A stretch of DNA of 64,000 bases from Alphaproteobacteria bacterium (GCA_016124645.1 WGNE01000014.1:1-64000); one strand, 5' to 3'. Positions 1 through 9,193 are shown, counted from the first letter of the stretch. The notes: generated by a model not told the origin, from the sequence alone. Program-made: numbers and translations.

Positions 1-3000
1 GGGCGGCGCGTCCGCCGTTTCGATTTCCCATCCGGTTCCGGCGCGTTTCAGCAGCCCCACATCCTGCAGCAAGCGGTTCAGGAATATAAAGAACGGGCGG
101 CGGTCTTCCGTTATCGTTTCCGGCTCGTCCAAGACCTTGTTGAGCCACGGGCGCATCTTTTCGTCCAGCGTATGGAAAGCCCTGTAGGCATAGGCCACGA
201 CCAAGGCATCCAGCAAAGGCTGGTACTCGCCGAAAATCCTTTGCCGTTGCAGCGAGGGTTCGGCTTGCGCCATGTAGTCTTGCGCCGTTTTTATCCATTC
301 CCGACTGCCCGGCAGCTCCGGCGCCGAGCAAACGGACGCATGTGGGGCAAGCCTGGCGTCGATGCGCCAGCGCACGGGCCGGGCTTCCGACTTCCGCCGC
401 AGGGGCGCCGCACGGAAACGGCAGCCCTCGAGCAAGGCAACCGCCTCTCCTGCCGCGTCCTGCAATATAAAATCCGCCCTGATGGAACGCCTGCTGCGTG
501 ACTGGAGCCGGATCTCGAAATCCGTGACGGGCCCGCCGCCGAAATACTGCAGGCGACCTGTCTTGATGGGCAAGAAGGCCCGCCCCCTGCCTGCCTCGAC
601 CTCGTCCTTGAAAAAATTCACCAAGGGCTGGAAACAGGCGTCCAGCAGGGCGGGATGCAGCATATAGTCGTCGATGTCTTCCTGCAGCGCATCGGGCAGC
701 TCGAATTTCCCCGTCAGCACGTCCCCCTTCATGGAACCGCGCGCAAAGCCCCGGAAAGCCGGCCCGTAATCAAGGCCGAGCGCGTCGAAGAGCCTGTAAT
801 GCTCCTGCGCTTTCACGGTGACCGCTTTCTTCGGCCTGGACACGCTCGCGCCGTTCCGCGCGCGGCGCGCGGGTGCGCCGAGCAAAAGGCCGGCGGCGTT
901 CAAGGTCCAGTCGTCCGCGCTCAGGCGTTCGCGGCTGAGGATGCGGAAAGTACCCTCGCGCGGCGAAAACAGGAAGCGAATGCTGCGTGCATGTTCGCCG
1001 TCAAAGACGACGGGCGCGATGATGTTCATTTCTTCAATTTTGAAGCGCTCGCCCTTGAACCATTCGCGTGAAGCTGCCAGCGCCATTTCAAGATAGCCCG
1101 TGGCCGGCAGCACGATGCTTCCCCCCACGCGGTGATCGGCCAGGTAAGGATATTCGACGGGATCCAGCACGTTTTCCCACGCGGCTTCGTGATCCTTCAG
1201 CCGCCAGCCCAGCAACGGATGCACCCGGCGGCGTTCCAGAATGGAGGCGCTTTCGGTCGTTTCCGAAACCAGGTAGCGTTCCCGCTGCCACGGGTAGTTC
1301 GGCAAGGGTGTGAAACGGCCCTTCTGCGGGAAAAAGAATGAAGGGTCGGGCTCATGGCGCGACATATGTACACGAAGAACGGCCCCGTCAAGGCGCGACA
1401 GCCCGTCATCGTCGCGCCGCAGGGTCGGCAAGGCACGCCCCGCGCCGCCTTCCTTCAAAAGGCACTCGGTCATATACCGCTGCAAAATGGCATGCGGGCC
1501 GATTTCGAGAAGAATCCCGCATCCGCGCTTGATGAGCGTCTCCATGCCCGCAGCGAAACGGACGGGCTTGCGCACGTTATCCCACCAGTAACCGGCGCCG
1601 AGGGATTGGCCCTCAAGGACGTCGCCTGTGACGGTGGAGACGAAATCGATGGCGGTCGCCGAAGGGGAAAGCGCCGCCAGACTTTTGCCGATATCCGTGC
1701 GGATGCCGTCCATGGCCCGGCTGTGGAATGCGTAATCAAGGTCGAGCAGGCGGTAAAACGTGCCTCTGGGCTGCAGCTGGGCCTGCAAGGCCTCAAGCTC
1801 CGCAAGGCTGCCCGCCAGCGTGACGTTCGAAGGGCTGTTCACGCCCGCGATTTCAATAGTGGAATAGCCCCCTTCGTCCAGTATTTCGCGAATGGCGTCT
1901 TCCGGCAGCCCCACGGCCGCCATGCGGCCCTTGCCGCGTGTCTTTGCCTGCGCCGCGCTACGCGCGCAGATGACGTCGATGGCCTGTGAAAGGCTGAGGG
2001 CGCCCGTCGCCCATGCCGCGGCGACTTCCCCGACGCTATGGCCCGCCGCGGCTTTGGCCTCGACCCCGCGGGCGCGCAAAATCTTCGTGATTGCGACCTG
2101 CATGGCGAACAATAAAGGCTGCGCGATGGCGGTGTCGCTCAGGTCGGCATTATTTTCATTTTCCGTCAGCGCGTCCAGGACCGAAAAACCGGCCTTGCGG
2201 GCGATGGCGGCATCGAGCTCTTTTATAATCGCCGCGAATGCCGGCAGCTCGCGCAGCAGCTTGCGCCCCATCCCCTCCCATTGCGCGCCGTTGCCTGAAT
2301 AGACGAAAGTGACACCGTCCGAAGCCGAAGCGGAAAGCGCGTTTTCCTCGATAACGCCCGCCATCGCCTCGCCAGCCGCGTAGCTTTCCAGCATGGCGCG
2401 CGCGCTCCTTGCATCCGCCGGCATGATCGCCAGACGATGTTCCAGATGCTGGCGGTGGAAAGCCGCCGAATAAGCGATATCGTAATATTCCGCCGCATCC
2501 GGGTCCTGCAAAAGACCGACGTAACGACCCGCCATGTCTTGCAGCGCCTCCTGCGTTCTTGCCGAAAGGAGCAGGGGCGGAACATGCGGCGGGCGGGACG
2601 GCTTTGCGCCGGATACCGGTCGATAGCCCTGCAACAGCGCATGGGCATTGGCGCCGCCGAAGCCGAAGGAATTGACGCCCATGACCGGCGGATTTTTATC
2701 CTTCTGCAAAGGCGTATGCTGCGTCACCACCTGAAGGTTCAGGTCCGCAAACGGGATATGCGGATTGGGCGTCTCGAAATGCAGCGAAGGCGGCAGCGCC
2801 TCGTGCTTGAGCATGAGCATGGTCTTGACAAGCCCCGCCATGCCCGAAGCGGCTTCGAGGTGGCCAAGGTTGGTCTTCACCGAACCGATGGAAAGGGGCG
2901 CTTTGCGTTCGCGCCCATACACTTCGCCGATGGCGTTGGCCTCCACCGGATCCCCGACGGCGGTGCCGGTGCCGTGGGCTTCTATATAAGCCACGTCTTC

Positions 3001-3930
3001 GGGCCTGATGCCGGATTTCTTGAGGGCGCTGCGCATAAGGTCGGCCTGCCCCTCGCTGCTTGGAATGGTGATGCCGGTCTTGCGTCCGCCGTCCGAATTG
3101 ACCCCGGTGGCGCGGATGACCGCCTGAATGGCGTCACCGTCTTTTTCGGCCTGCGCCAGCGGCTTGAGCAGCAGCACGGCCCCGCCCTCGGCCCGGACAT
3201 AGCCGTCAGCCGCCGCATCGAACGCGCGGCAACGGCCGTTGGCGGAAATCATCGATGCCTTGGTAAATCCCACGAAAGCATAGGGGTGCAGCAGCAGGTT
3301 CACGCCGCCGACCAGGGCCATGGGCGCCTCGCCCCTTTGCAGCGCGTCACAGGCCTGATGCAAGGCCACGAGCGATGAGGAACAGGCCGTATCCACCGAT
3401 AGCGAAGGCCCGTGCAGATCGAAGGCATAGGAGATCCGGTTGGCGGCGATGCTCAGCGTATTGCCTGTCATCGTATGCATGGAAACGTTGGAAAAATCGC
3501 TGATGCCGCGCAGGCCGTAATCGAGCGCGGAAACCCCCACGTAAACCGCGCAATCGGAACCGGCAAGGCGCGCGGGAACCTGCCCGCCGTTTTCCATCGC
3601 CTCCCACGCCAGCTCGAGCAAGAGGCGTTGCTGCGGGTCCAGCAAAACGGCTTCTCTGGGAGAAATGCCGAAGAAACCGGCATCGAATTCGTCTATGCGG
3701 GAAAGAACGCCGGCGGAAAACGTGACGCTCCGCCCCGGCTCGGAACGCTTGGGGTGCTGCAGTTCTTCCACTGCCCAGCGTTCAGGCCCTATCTCGGTCA
3801 CGAGGTCGCGTCCAGACGTCAACGCTTTCCAGAAAGCATCCTCATTGTCGAGGTCGCCCGGAAAGCGAAACGCGACGCCGATAACAGCGATGCCTTCACG
3901 ATGTAAACTATGCGCTGCCCTTTTTCCCAT
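1..3930 (-). CDS. Type I modular polyketide synthase (KS-AT-DH..., C-terminus outside window)
   Basis: The open frame runs 1310 codons from ATG 3930 to the window edge. A ketosynthase fills roughly residues 12-440, with active Cys183 in DTACSSS and the histidine motifs EAHGTGT and KTNLGH. An acyltransferase (about 545-850) has nucleophile Ser632 in GHSVGE and a YAFH specificity motif, intermediate between the malonyl (HAFH) and methylmalonyl (YASH) forms, so the extender unit is uncertain. A dehydratase (about 905-1190) has His933 in HxxxGxxxxP, a YGPxF motif, and Asp1097 in HPALLD. The last 100 residues look like a linker into another domain, perhaps a methyltransferase. Further reductase and carrier domains should lie to the left. 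No partner biosynthetic gene is visible on the right side. A product cannot be named. Confidence 0.95.
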   Translation of the reverse strand, partial: MGKRAAHSLHREGIAVIGVAFRFPGDLDNEDAFWKALTSGRDLVTEIGPERWAVEELQHPKRSEPGRSVTFSAGVLSRIDEFDAGFFGISPREAVLLDPQQRLLLELAWEAMENGGQVPARLAGSDCAVYVGVSALDYGLRGISDFSNVSMHTMTGNTLSIAANRISYAFDLHGPSLSVDTACSSSLVALHQACDALQRGEAPMALVGGVNLLLHPYAFVGFTKASMISANGRCRAFDAAADGYVRAEGGAVLLLKPLAQAEKDGDAIQAVIRATGVNSDGGRKTGITIPSSEGQADLMRSALKKSGIRPEDVAYIEAHGTGTAVGDPVEANAIGEVYGRERKAPLSIGSVKTNLGHLEAASGMAGLVKTMLMLKHEALPPSLHFETPNPHIPFADLNLQVVTQHTPLQKDKNPPVMGVNSFGFGGANAHALLQGYRPVSGAKPSRPPHVPPLLLSARTQEALQDMAGRYVGLLQDPDAAEYYDIAYSAAFHRQHLEHRLAIMPADARSARAMLESYAAGEAMAGVIEENALSASASDGVTFVYSGNGAQWEGMGRKLLRELPAFAAIIKELDAAIARKAGFSVLDALTENENNADLSDTAIAQPLLFAMQVAITKILRARGVEAKAAAGHSVGEVAAAWATGALSLSQAIDVICARSAAQAKTRGKGRMAAVGLPEDAIREILDEGGYSTIEIAGVNSPSNVTLAGSLAELEALQAQLQPRGTFYRLLDLDYAFHSRAMDGIRTDIGKSLAALSPSATAIDFVSTVTGDVLEGQSLGAGYWWDNVRKPVRFAAGMETLIKRGCGILLEIGPHAILQRYMTECLLKEGGAGRALPTLRRDDDGLSRLDGAVLRVHMSRHEPDPSFFFPQKGRFTPLPNYPWQRERYLVSETTESASILERRRVHPLLGWRLKDHEAAWENVLDPVEYPYLADHRVGGSIVLPATGYLEMALAASREWFKGERFKIEEMNIIAPVVFDGEHARSIRFLFSPREGTFRILSRERLSADDWTLNAAGLLLGAPARRARNGASVSRPKKAVTVKAQEHYRLFDALGLDYGPAFRGFARGSMKGDVLTGKFELPDALQEDIDDYMLHPALLDACFQPLVNFFKDEVEAGRGRAFLPIKTGRLQYFGGGPVTDFEIRLQSRSRRSIRADFILQDAAGEAVALLEGCRFRAAPLRRKSEARPVRWRIDARLAPHASVCSAPELPGSREWIKTAQDYMAQAEPSLQRQRIFGEYQPLLDALVVAYAYRAFHTLDEKMRPWLNKVLDEPETITEDRRPFFIFLNRLLQDVGLLKRAGTGWEIETADAPP

Positions 3931-4261
3931 AGTCCTACATTGCAACTTTTTCAATTTTTGTTAATGTTAGAGATATGAAATAGGTAAATAAATGCCCTTC
4001 TATATGCAACAGCTAATTTGAACGCTGACGCCGGCGCTTCAATTTTACATAGAATTCCATATCTGCAGCTTTTCTTAAATCCGGCATATTGCGGCACTGG
4101 TTTTACTTAAAGTCTTAAGCTGAACGGAAGTTCCCTCATATCATGTGCGCGAAGGACGTCAGGGGCCTGCCATGGGAACGGCCTGCCGCATCTTTCGCCC
4201 TTCAAGATGCCGCAAACCATCCTCTTCCCGATGGTCAAAAAATTCGGTGTAATTTAAAAAA
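3931..4261. other. AT-rich intergenic gap between PKS and tRNA-Leu
   Basis: This 331-bp stretch is clearly richer in A and T than the surrounding genes, especially 3940-4110. It must hold the leader and promoter of the minus-strand PKS gene, but I see no convincing -35/-10 pair. A 7-bp stem (GCATCTT at 4188-4194 with AAGATGC at 4204-4210) lies downstream of the tRNA but has no T-tract. No open reading frame is supported. Confidence 0.6.
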
Positions 4262-4346
4262 TGGTGCCCCCGGTCGGACTCGAACCGACACATCCGAAGA
4301 TACCTGATTTTGAGTCAGGCGCGTCTACCAATTCCACCACAGGGGC
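4262..4346 (-). tRNA. tRNA-Leu (anticodon CAA)
   Basis: The minus strand folds as an 85-nt class II tRNA. The 7-bp acceptor pairs GCCCCTG with CGGGGGC, followed by discriminator A and an encoded CCA. The D-arm contains TGGTAGACGC. The anticodon stem CCTGA/TCAGG encloses the loop CTCAAAA, so the anticodon is CAA. A variable arm follows, then the T-arm GTCGGTTCGAGTCCGAC. It reads UUG leucine codons. It stands alone, at the edge of the PKS region, a typical site for island insertion, but no duplicated 3' end was seen. Confidence 0.97.
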
Positions 4347-4547
4347 GCGGGGCTGGCTGTCGGGTGATTATATAGCGGTACGGGGCCGTTTTCGCCAGAA
4401 AAAACGCTGCCAACCGCCGTCATCGCCGAAAAAACGCAATATTTCATAAGCTTGCCTTCAGCTGCGGCGGGTATTTTGCTTTACATGGCGGCCAAATCGC
4501 GCAAAATACCCGTCACGTCAACCACGGGCGCAAAAGCAAAAAGAAGA

Positions 4548-5138
4548 ATGCAAAAACAAATCCGCAGAATGTACGACTTCCTCATCCGGCTGGCCGGGCA
4601 CAAGCACGCCGTCTGGGCGCTGGCGGGGGTGTCTTTCGCGGAAAGCTCGTTCTTCCCCTTGCCCCCGGATATCATGCTCATCCCCATGTGCGTCACCAAC
4701 CGGCAAAAGGCCTTCTGGTACGCCACCGTCTGCACGGCTTTCTCGGTCATCGGCGGGCTTTTGGGCTATGCCATCGGCTATTATTTCTACCAGAGCTGGG
4801 GCCAGCAGATCATCCACTTCTACGGCATGACGGACAAGTTCCACGCGCTGCAGCTGAAATACGACGAATACGGCGGCTGGATCCTTTTCCTGAAGGGGAT
4901 GACGCCGATACCCTATAAAATCCTGACCATTCTTTCGGGCGTCATGCACCTTGCCATTCCGGTCTTCATCGTCGCCTCCATCGCCGGGCGGGCGGTACGG
5001 TTTTACCTTGTGGCCGGGTTGCTCTGGAAATTCGGCGCGCCGATACAGGAATTTATCGAAAAACGCCTGATGTGGGTCACTTTTCTCTTCCTTATCCTGT
5101 TGATCGGCGGTTTCGTCGCGCTAAAATATATCTTATGA
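4548..5138 (+). CDS. YqaA/DedA-type small membrane protein
   Basis: A 196-residue integral membrane protein of the SNARE-associated/VTT (DedA-YqaA) class. The family signature is visible: an N-terminal FAESSFFPLPPD segment, a glycine-rich hydrophobic segment (GGLLGYAIGYYF), then FLKGMTPIPYKI, which resembles the conserved F.RF.P.P. re-entrant motif, and a C-terminal membrane helix. Members are implicated in phospholipid flipping and membrane homeostasis. ATG 4548 is chosen because AAGAAG lies just upstream. ATG 4485 and TTG 4452 are in frame and would add a basic, non-conserved extension. The stop overlaps the dsbB start as ATGA, the first of three such overlaps, indicating a cotranscribed, translationally coupled operon. 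Confidence 0.85.
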   Translation: MQKQIRRMYDFLIRLAGHKHAVWALAGVSFAESSFFPLPPDIMLIPMCVTNRQKAFWYATVCTAFSVIGGLLGYAIGYYFYQSWGQQIIHFYGMTDKFHALQLKYDEYGGWILFLKGMTPIPYKILTILSGVMHLAIPVFIVASIAGRAVRFYLVAGLLWKFGAPIQEFIEKRLMWVTFLFLILLIGGFVALKYIL

Positions 5139-5653
5139 GCAAGATTTGCACATTGCTGCGCAATCCCCGCATCCTGTCGCTGCTGGCGGCGGGCATGGCG
5201 GCTGCCGCGCTTTCCTTCGCCTATATCGGCCAGTATTTCTTCAATCTGCAGCCCTGCCACCTGTGCCACCTGCAGCGCATCCCCTATTTCGTGACCATCG
5301 GGCTCGGCGTTCTGGGTGCGATTGCGGCGACGAAAATGCCGAAGGCGACCTTCTTCCTCCTGCTGCTCTGCGCCCTCGCCTTCGCGGTGGATGCGGGCAT
5401 CGCCGTCTTTCACGTCGGCGTCGAGCAGGAATGGTGGAAGGGGCTGGAAGCCTGCGGCGGCGGCGGCGTCGGCCCGCCGCAGGGCGCCTCGATCGAGGAG
5501 CTGCGCAAGTACCTTGAACACCAGCCCATCGTCAACTGCGGCGTGCCGGGCTGGAAGATGTTCGGCATCTCCATGGCCGGATACAACGCGATCTACGCGG
5601 GCGCGGCCGCGATCTTCACCATCGCCCACACGCTGAAAGGCCGCAAGAAATGA
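5135..5653 (+). CDS. dsbB: Disulfide bond formation protein B (DsbB-like quinone reductase)
   Basis: A 172-residue four-helix inner-membrane protein. It would reoxidise periplasmic DsbA and pass electrons to ubiquinone. The first redox pair is Cys41-His-Leu-Cys44 in PCHLCHLQR, at the same position as in E. coli DsbB. The second periplasmic pair is Cys107 and Cys135. The spacing is somewhat longer because of a Gly-rich insert after Cys107. It overlaps yqaA upstream and coq7 downstream by ATGA. Placement beside a ubiquinone biosynthesis gene fits its need for quinone, though that link is inference. No dsbA is seen in the window. Confidence 0.93.
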   Translation: MSKICTLLRNPRILSLLAAGMAAAALSFAYIGQYFFNLQPCHLCHLQRIPYFVTIGLGVLGAIAATKMPKATFFLLLLCALAFAVDAGIAVFHVGVEQEWWKGLEACGGGGVGPPQGASIEELRKYLEHQPIVNCGVPGWKMFGISMAGYNAIYAGAAAIFTIAHTLKGRKK

Positions 5654-6249
5654 CCGGCCGCAGCAAGAAAAAAAAGCATGTCCCGCGCAAGATAAAACGC
5701 AGCCTGCCCGGCGACAGGGGCACGAACCCGCGCGACCTCGACATCGCCAGCATGATCCGCGTCAACCACGCGGGCGAATACGGCGCGAAGCGGATTTACG
5801 AGGGCCAGCTGGCCGTGCTGGGCGATGACCCGAAGCTGAAAAAGATTTTGCAGCACATGAAGGATCAGGAACTCGTCCATCTCGATTACTTCGAAAAAGA
5901 AATCGTGAAGCGCGGCGTGCGCCCCACGGCCCTGCATCCGCTCTGGCATCTGGCCGGTTACGTGCTGGGCGCGGCCACCGCGAAGCTGGGGCCCGAGGCC
6001 GCCATGGCCTGCACCGTGGCGGTGGAGGACGTGATTTCCGACCATTACCAGGAACAGCTCGACGCGCTTGACGGGGAAGGCGCGGAAAAGCCGCTGCGCA
6101 ACGCCATCGCCAAATTCAAGGCGGAGGAAGAGGAACACCTCGACACCGGTCTTGCCAACGACGCGGAACATGCCCCCGCCTATCCCCTGCTCTCCGGCCT
6201 CATCAAGGGCGGGGCGCGGCTCGCCATCGCCATCGCCAAGCGCGTATGA
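5650..6249 (+). CDS. coq7: COQ7-type demethoxyubiquinone hydroxylase
   Basis: This 199-residue di-iron monooxygenase catalyses the C6 hydroxylation of demethoxyubiquinone, a late step of ubiquinone synthesis. All iron-ligand motifs of the family are present: Glu in NHAGEYGA, ExxH in DQELVHLD, Glu in VAVEDVISDHY and ExxH in EEEEHLD. The length matches short alphaproteobacterial and mitochondrial-type COQ7. An approximately 40-residue basic N-terminal extension precedes the core. It overlaps dsbB and the phosphoesterase by ATGA. ubiE lies at the other end of the window, so the quinone pathway is dispersed. Confidence 0.96.
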   Translation: MTGRSKKKKHVPRKIKRSLPGDRGTNPRDLDIASMIRVNHAGEYGAKRIYEGQLAVLGDDPKLKKILQHMKDQELVHLDYFEKEIVKRGVRPTALHPLWHLAGYVLGAATAKLGPEAAMACTVAVEDVISDHYQEQLDALDGEGAEKPLRNAIAKFKAEEEEHLDTGLANDAEHAPAYPLLSGLIKGGARLAIAIAKRV

Positions 6250-7403
6250 AGCGCGCCATTTTCGCCATTATATCGCTCGGCCTGCTGCACGGCTTCGTCG
6301 GGCTGCGCATCGCGGCGCGCTGGCCGGCGGCGCAGGCGCATCCCGTCACCTTCTGGGGCGCGGTCGTGCTGTTCTTCCTGCTCGGGCTTATCGCGCCGTT
6401 CTTCGAAGTTTTCGCGGGCAACCCGGCAGAACCCAAACCCACCCCCGCCGCGCGCTGGCTGGACCGGCTGTCCTATCTCGCGCTTGGCGTTTTTTCCTGC
6501 CTTTTGATTTACACGCTGGCGGCGGACGTGGTCACCATGCTCTGGGAATGGATTTCCCCGCCCGCCAACGAGGCCCTGTTCGACCATGACACGCTGCTGA
6601 CGCTGGCCGCGCTGACGCTCCTCACCGTCGGCCTCGGCGTTTTTCAGGCCGCGACCGGCCCCGCCGTGCGCGAGGTGGAGGTGCCGCTGAAAAACCTGCC
6701 CCCCGCCTTCGACGGGTTTAAAATCGTGCAGGTCTCGGACCTTCACATCGGCCCCACCATCGGCCGCCGCTACGCCGAGAAAACCGTGCGCATCGCCAAC
6801 AGGCTGGGCGGCGACCTCATCGCGCTGACGGGGGATTTCATCGACGGCGAAGTCGAAACCCTGAAGCACGACATCGAGCCGCTGAAAGAGCTGACCGCCC
6901 CGCACGGCGCCTATTTCGTGACCGGCAACCATGAATATTACTGGGACGCCGAGGGCTGGTGCGCGCATTTCGAGGGCATGGGCGTGACCGTGCTGGAAAA
7001 CGCGCATCGCGTCATCCGCCAGGGCGAAGACGCCATCGTGCTGGCGGGGGTGACGGATTATTCCATCGCGCGCCGCAACCGGCCCGACGCTTCCAGCCCG
7101 CACAAGGCGGCGGAGGGCGCACCGGAAGGCCTCGTCAAGGTCCTGCTCGCCCACCAGCCGGCCAGCTATGCGGAGGCGCAGCCCGCGGGCTTCGACCTGC
7201 AGCTTTCCGGCCATACCCACGCGGGGCAGTATTTCCCCTACAGCCTCGTCATCCGTTTCTTCCAGAAATACTACAAGGGGCTGAACCGTCACGGCGACCT
7301 CTGGGTTTACGTCAACCGCGGCACCGGCTATTGGGGCCCGCCGCTGCGCACACTGGTGCAGGGCGAGATCACCCTCATCCGGCTGCGGCGGGATGAAGGT
7401 TAA
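6246..7403 (+). CDS. Membrane-anchored metallophosphoesterase (YkuE-like)
   Basis: A 385-residue protein with about four N-terminal membrane helices (residues 1-135) and a C-terminal calcineurin-like phosphoesterase domain. All five metal-binding blocks are visible in order: SDLHIG, TGDFIDGE, GNHEYYWD, LLAHQP and SGHTHAGQ. Members of the YkuE class hydrolyse phosphomono- or diesters, sometimes lipid-linked. The true substrate cannot be read from sequence. Its ATG overlaps the coq7 stop, making it the last gene of the yqaA-dsbB-coq7 operon. A poly-T-poor AT stretch follows, and the next gene has its own promoter. Confidence 0.9.
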   Translation: MKRAIFAIISLGLLHGFVGLRIAARWPAAQAHPVTFWGAVVLFFLLGLIAPFFEVFAGNPAEPKPTPAARWLDRLSYLALGVFSCLLIYTLAADVVTMLWEWISPPANEALFDHDTLLTLAALTLLTVGLGVFQAATGPAVREVEVPLKNLPPAFDGFKIVQVSDLHIGPTIGRRYAEKTVRIANRLGGDLIALTGDFIDGEVETLKHDIEPLKELTAPHGAYFVTGNHEYYWDAEGWCAHFEGMGVTVLENAHRVIRQGEDAIVLAGVTDYSIARRNRPDASSPHKAAEGAPEGLVKVLLAHQPASYAEAQPAGFDLQLSGHTHAGQYFPYSLVIRFFQKYYKGLNRHGDLWVYVNRGTGYWGPPLRTLVQGEITLIRLRRDEG

Positions 7404-7471
7404 AACCCCATAAAAAACATTTAATTACAAATAAATAGAGACTTTTTCTTAAGTTCCGGCCATCTTCTTTC

Positions 7472-7499
7472 TTGATTATGAAAATAGATATGTTATGCT
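7472..7499 (+). promoter_or_regulatory. Putative sigma-70 promoter for the LapG-like gene
   Basis: TTGATT (7472-7477), a 16-bp spacer and TATGCT (7494-7499) lie 45 bp upstream of the start codon at 7544, in a locally AT-rich gap. Confidence 0.4.
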
Positions 7500-7543
7500 G
7501 GACGCCATAAAAGCGGGATAACGGGACAAGGGGTTTTAGCCGC

Positions 7544-8329
7544 ATGGCGAAAAACAAGCCGAAAAAGAACAAGAAGAATTCGCTGGTGCGCGGGTTGCTG
7601 GCGGCGGCCTTCTGCGTTGCAGCCTCCTGTGCGCTGCAAAGCGACACCTCCTTTTCCAGACACGACCCGCGCGGCGACGATATGCCCGCACCCGAAACCG
7701 TGACGCTTTTCGACGGCGGGCAGATGGAGCGCGCTTCCTTCGTCAACAATTACGACCGTGAATTCACCGCCGCTTTCCGCCGGGAAAGCCAGCTGATCTG
7801 CACCGAAAGCAATCTGCAGACCGAAGTCTGCTACATGCGGACATACAAGGACAGCGTGCATACGGCCAGCATCGCCACCCTGGCCACGGAGGTGAACGAG
7901 GCCGTGAACAAGAAGATCGCCTACGTCAGCGACAAGGACAATTACGGCTGCGACGAATACTGGGCCGCCCCCGCCGAAACGCTGGCGAAATGTTCCGGCG
8001 ACTGCGAGGATTTCGCGCTGCTGAAATACAAAACGCTGCGCGAGATGGGCGTTTCCGTCAACCGCCTCTACATCGCGGTCGTGGACAGCGACAAGGAAGG
8101 CAAGGTCAACCATGCCATCCTGATGGTCGATACCGCCACGGGCGGCAGGCCGCCGCATTTCGTCATCCTCAGCAACGGCAACGGCATCTACGAAAAACCG
8201 GTCGATCCCGCGCAGGCCGGTTTCGCCTATTACGGCATCATGAACGACAGGGGCGAATGGTTCCCCAAACAGGCGGGCGTCAAGGTGAAGGAACAAAAAG
8301 TTCCCCCGCCCGTAAAAAGATCGATCTAG
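7544..8329 (+). CDS. Transglutaminase-like cysteine proteinase (BTLCP/LapG family), exported
   Basis: A 261-residue protein with a lysine-rich N-terminus, then a hydrophobic export segment ending in VAASC, which could be a lipobox. The BTLCP (LapG-like) core follows, with catalytic Cys154 in SGDCEDFALLKY and His190 in NHAIL. The third residue, Asp in a vLDN motif in LapG, is replaced by Ser210 (ILSNG), so activity is uncertain. LapG cleaves large surface adhesins under control of the c-di-GMP receptor LapD. Neither partner lies in the window. A periplasmic or outer-membrane-anchored location is inferred. Confidence 0.8.
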   Translation: MAKNKPKKNKKNSLVRGLLAAAFCVAASCALQSDTSFSRHDPRGDDMPAPETVTLFDGGQMERASFVNNYDREFTAAFRRESQLICTESNLQTEVCYMRTYKDSVHTASIATLATEVNEAVNKKIAYVSDKDNYGCDEYWAAPAETLAKCSGDCEDFALLKYKTLREMGVSVNRLYIAVVDSDKEGKVNHAILMVDTATGGRPPHFVILSNGNGIYEKPVDPAQAGFAYYGIMNDRGEWFPKQAGVKVKEQKVPPPVKRSI

Positions 8330-8346
8330 AAAAAACGAGCGCCCGC

Positions 8347-8910
8347 TTAAACCGTTTCCAGTTCCGCATCCCAGTAGAGGAAGTCTCCCCAGCTTTCATG
8401 CAGGAAGTTGGGCGGGTAGAGGCGGCCGTTGGCCTGCAGCTCCTTCGTCGTGGGCTGGACCGGCCTGCGCAGCGGGAACATGTGGCATTCCGCCGGCAGG
8501 TAGTTGCCCTTGAGCGGGTTGCAGTCCTGACAGGCGGCGCAGATGTTCTCCCACGTCGTGGTGCCGCCGCGCGATTTCGGGATGACGTGGTCGAAGGTCA
8601 GCTCGTGCGTCTTGTAGCGATTGCCGCAATACTGGCAGGTCCATTTGTCGCGCAGGAAGACGTTGAAGCGGGTGAAGGCGGGCCTCTCCCTCGGCTGCAC
8701 GTATTCCTTCAGCGCGATGACGCTGGGAACCTTCATGCGGAAGCTGGGGGAGCGGATGAATTCGTCATATTCGGAAATGATGTTCACGCGGTCGAGGAAC
8801 ACGGCCTTCACGGCTTCCTGCCATGACCAAAGCGATAAGGGAAAGTAGCTCAAAGGACGGTAGTCCGCGTTGAGGACCAAGGTAGGACAGCTGTCAAGGT
8901 GACTATACAC
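8347..8910 (-). CDS. HNH endonuclease family protein
   Basis: A 187-residue protein with a classic HNH nuclease motif: CQYCG, then LTFDHVIPKSRGG (catalytic His of DHVIP), then NICAACQDCNPLKG. The two CxxC pairs form the structural zinc site. The N-terminal half (LVLNADYRPLSYFPLSLWSWQ) is the conserved extension of a widespread chromosomal HNH family found in many proteobacteria and cyanobacteria. It is not obviously part of a phage or a restriction system. The start is GTG 8910, preceded by AAAGGGG at good spacing. No neighbour suggests its role. A DNA-repair or house-cleaning nuclease is possible. Confidence 0.85.
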   Translation of the reverse strand: MYSHLDSCPTLVLNADYRPLSYFPLSLWSWQEAVKAVFLDRVNIISEYDEFIRSPSFRMKVPSVIALKEYVQPRERPAFTRFNVFLRDKWTCQYCGNRYKTHELTFDHVIPKSRGGTTTWENICAACQDCNPLKGNYLPAECHMFPLRRPVQPTTKELQANGRLYPPNFLHESWGDFLYWDAELETV

Positions 8911-9109
8911 CTCAGGGTACCCCTTTCTTTTGATCCGACCACCCTGCCGCCACTGTCACCTCGGGCCGGGCAGCGGTAACGAATCTAAACCCTTAGCACC
9001 ATTATATCATAGATTTTTTCGGGGCCTGATTTTTTGCAGATAGGCTGCAGTTTAACAGCTTGATTTAAAGTGATACTTCAAATTATCGGCGCAAATTATC
9101 ATGCTGATA

Positions 9110-9133
9110 AACAGGCCAAAAAAGCCTGTTTTT
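9110..9133. terminator. Hairpin with adjacent T run
   Basis: AACAGGC (9110-9116), a loop of CAAAAAA and GCCTGTT (9124-9130), followed by TTT. It lies between the ends of the minus-strand esterase gene and the HNH promoter region. The T run is on the plus side, so it may not serve the esterase efficiently. Confidence 0.35.
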
Positions 9134-9193
9134 ATACCCGCGCGGGTGCAGCATTTTTCACGAAAAATTTTTCGGCCAAAACAGGGAACGGGG

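Noticed and set aside
4188-4210. Stem GCATCTT/AAGATGC as a tRNA-Leu terminator
   Set aside because: No T-tract follows in the tRNA direction and there is a mismatch next to the stem.
4200-4350. Duplicated tRNA-Leu 3' end (att site)
   Set aside because: I found no second copy of the tRNA 3' segment in the window. The partner could lie to the left.
8347-8910. HNH protein as part of a restriction or phage-defence system
   Set aside because: No methyltransferase, helicase or other defence gene is nearby and the protein belongs to a common chromosomal HNH family.
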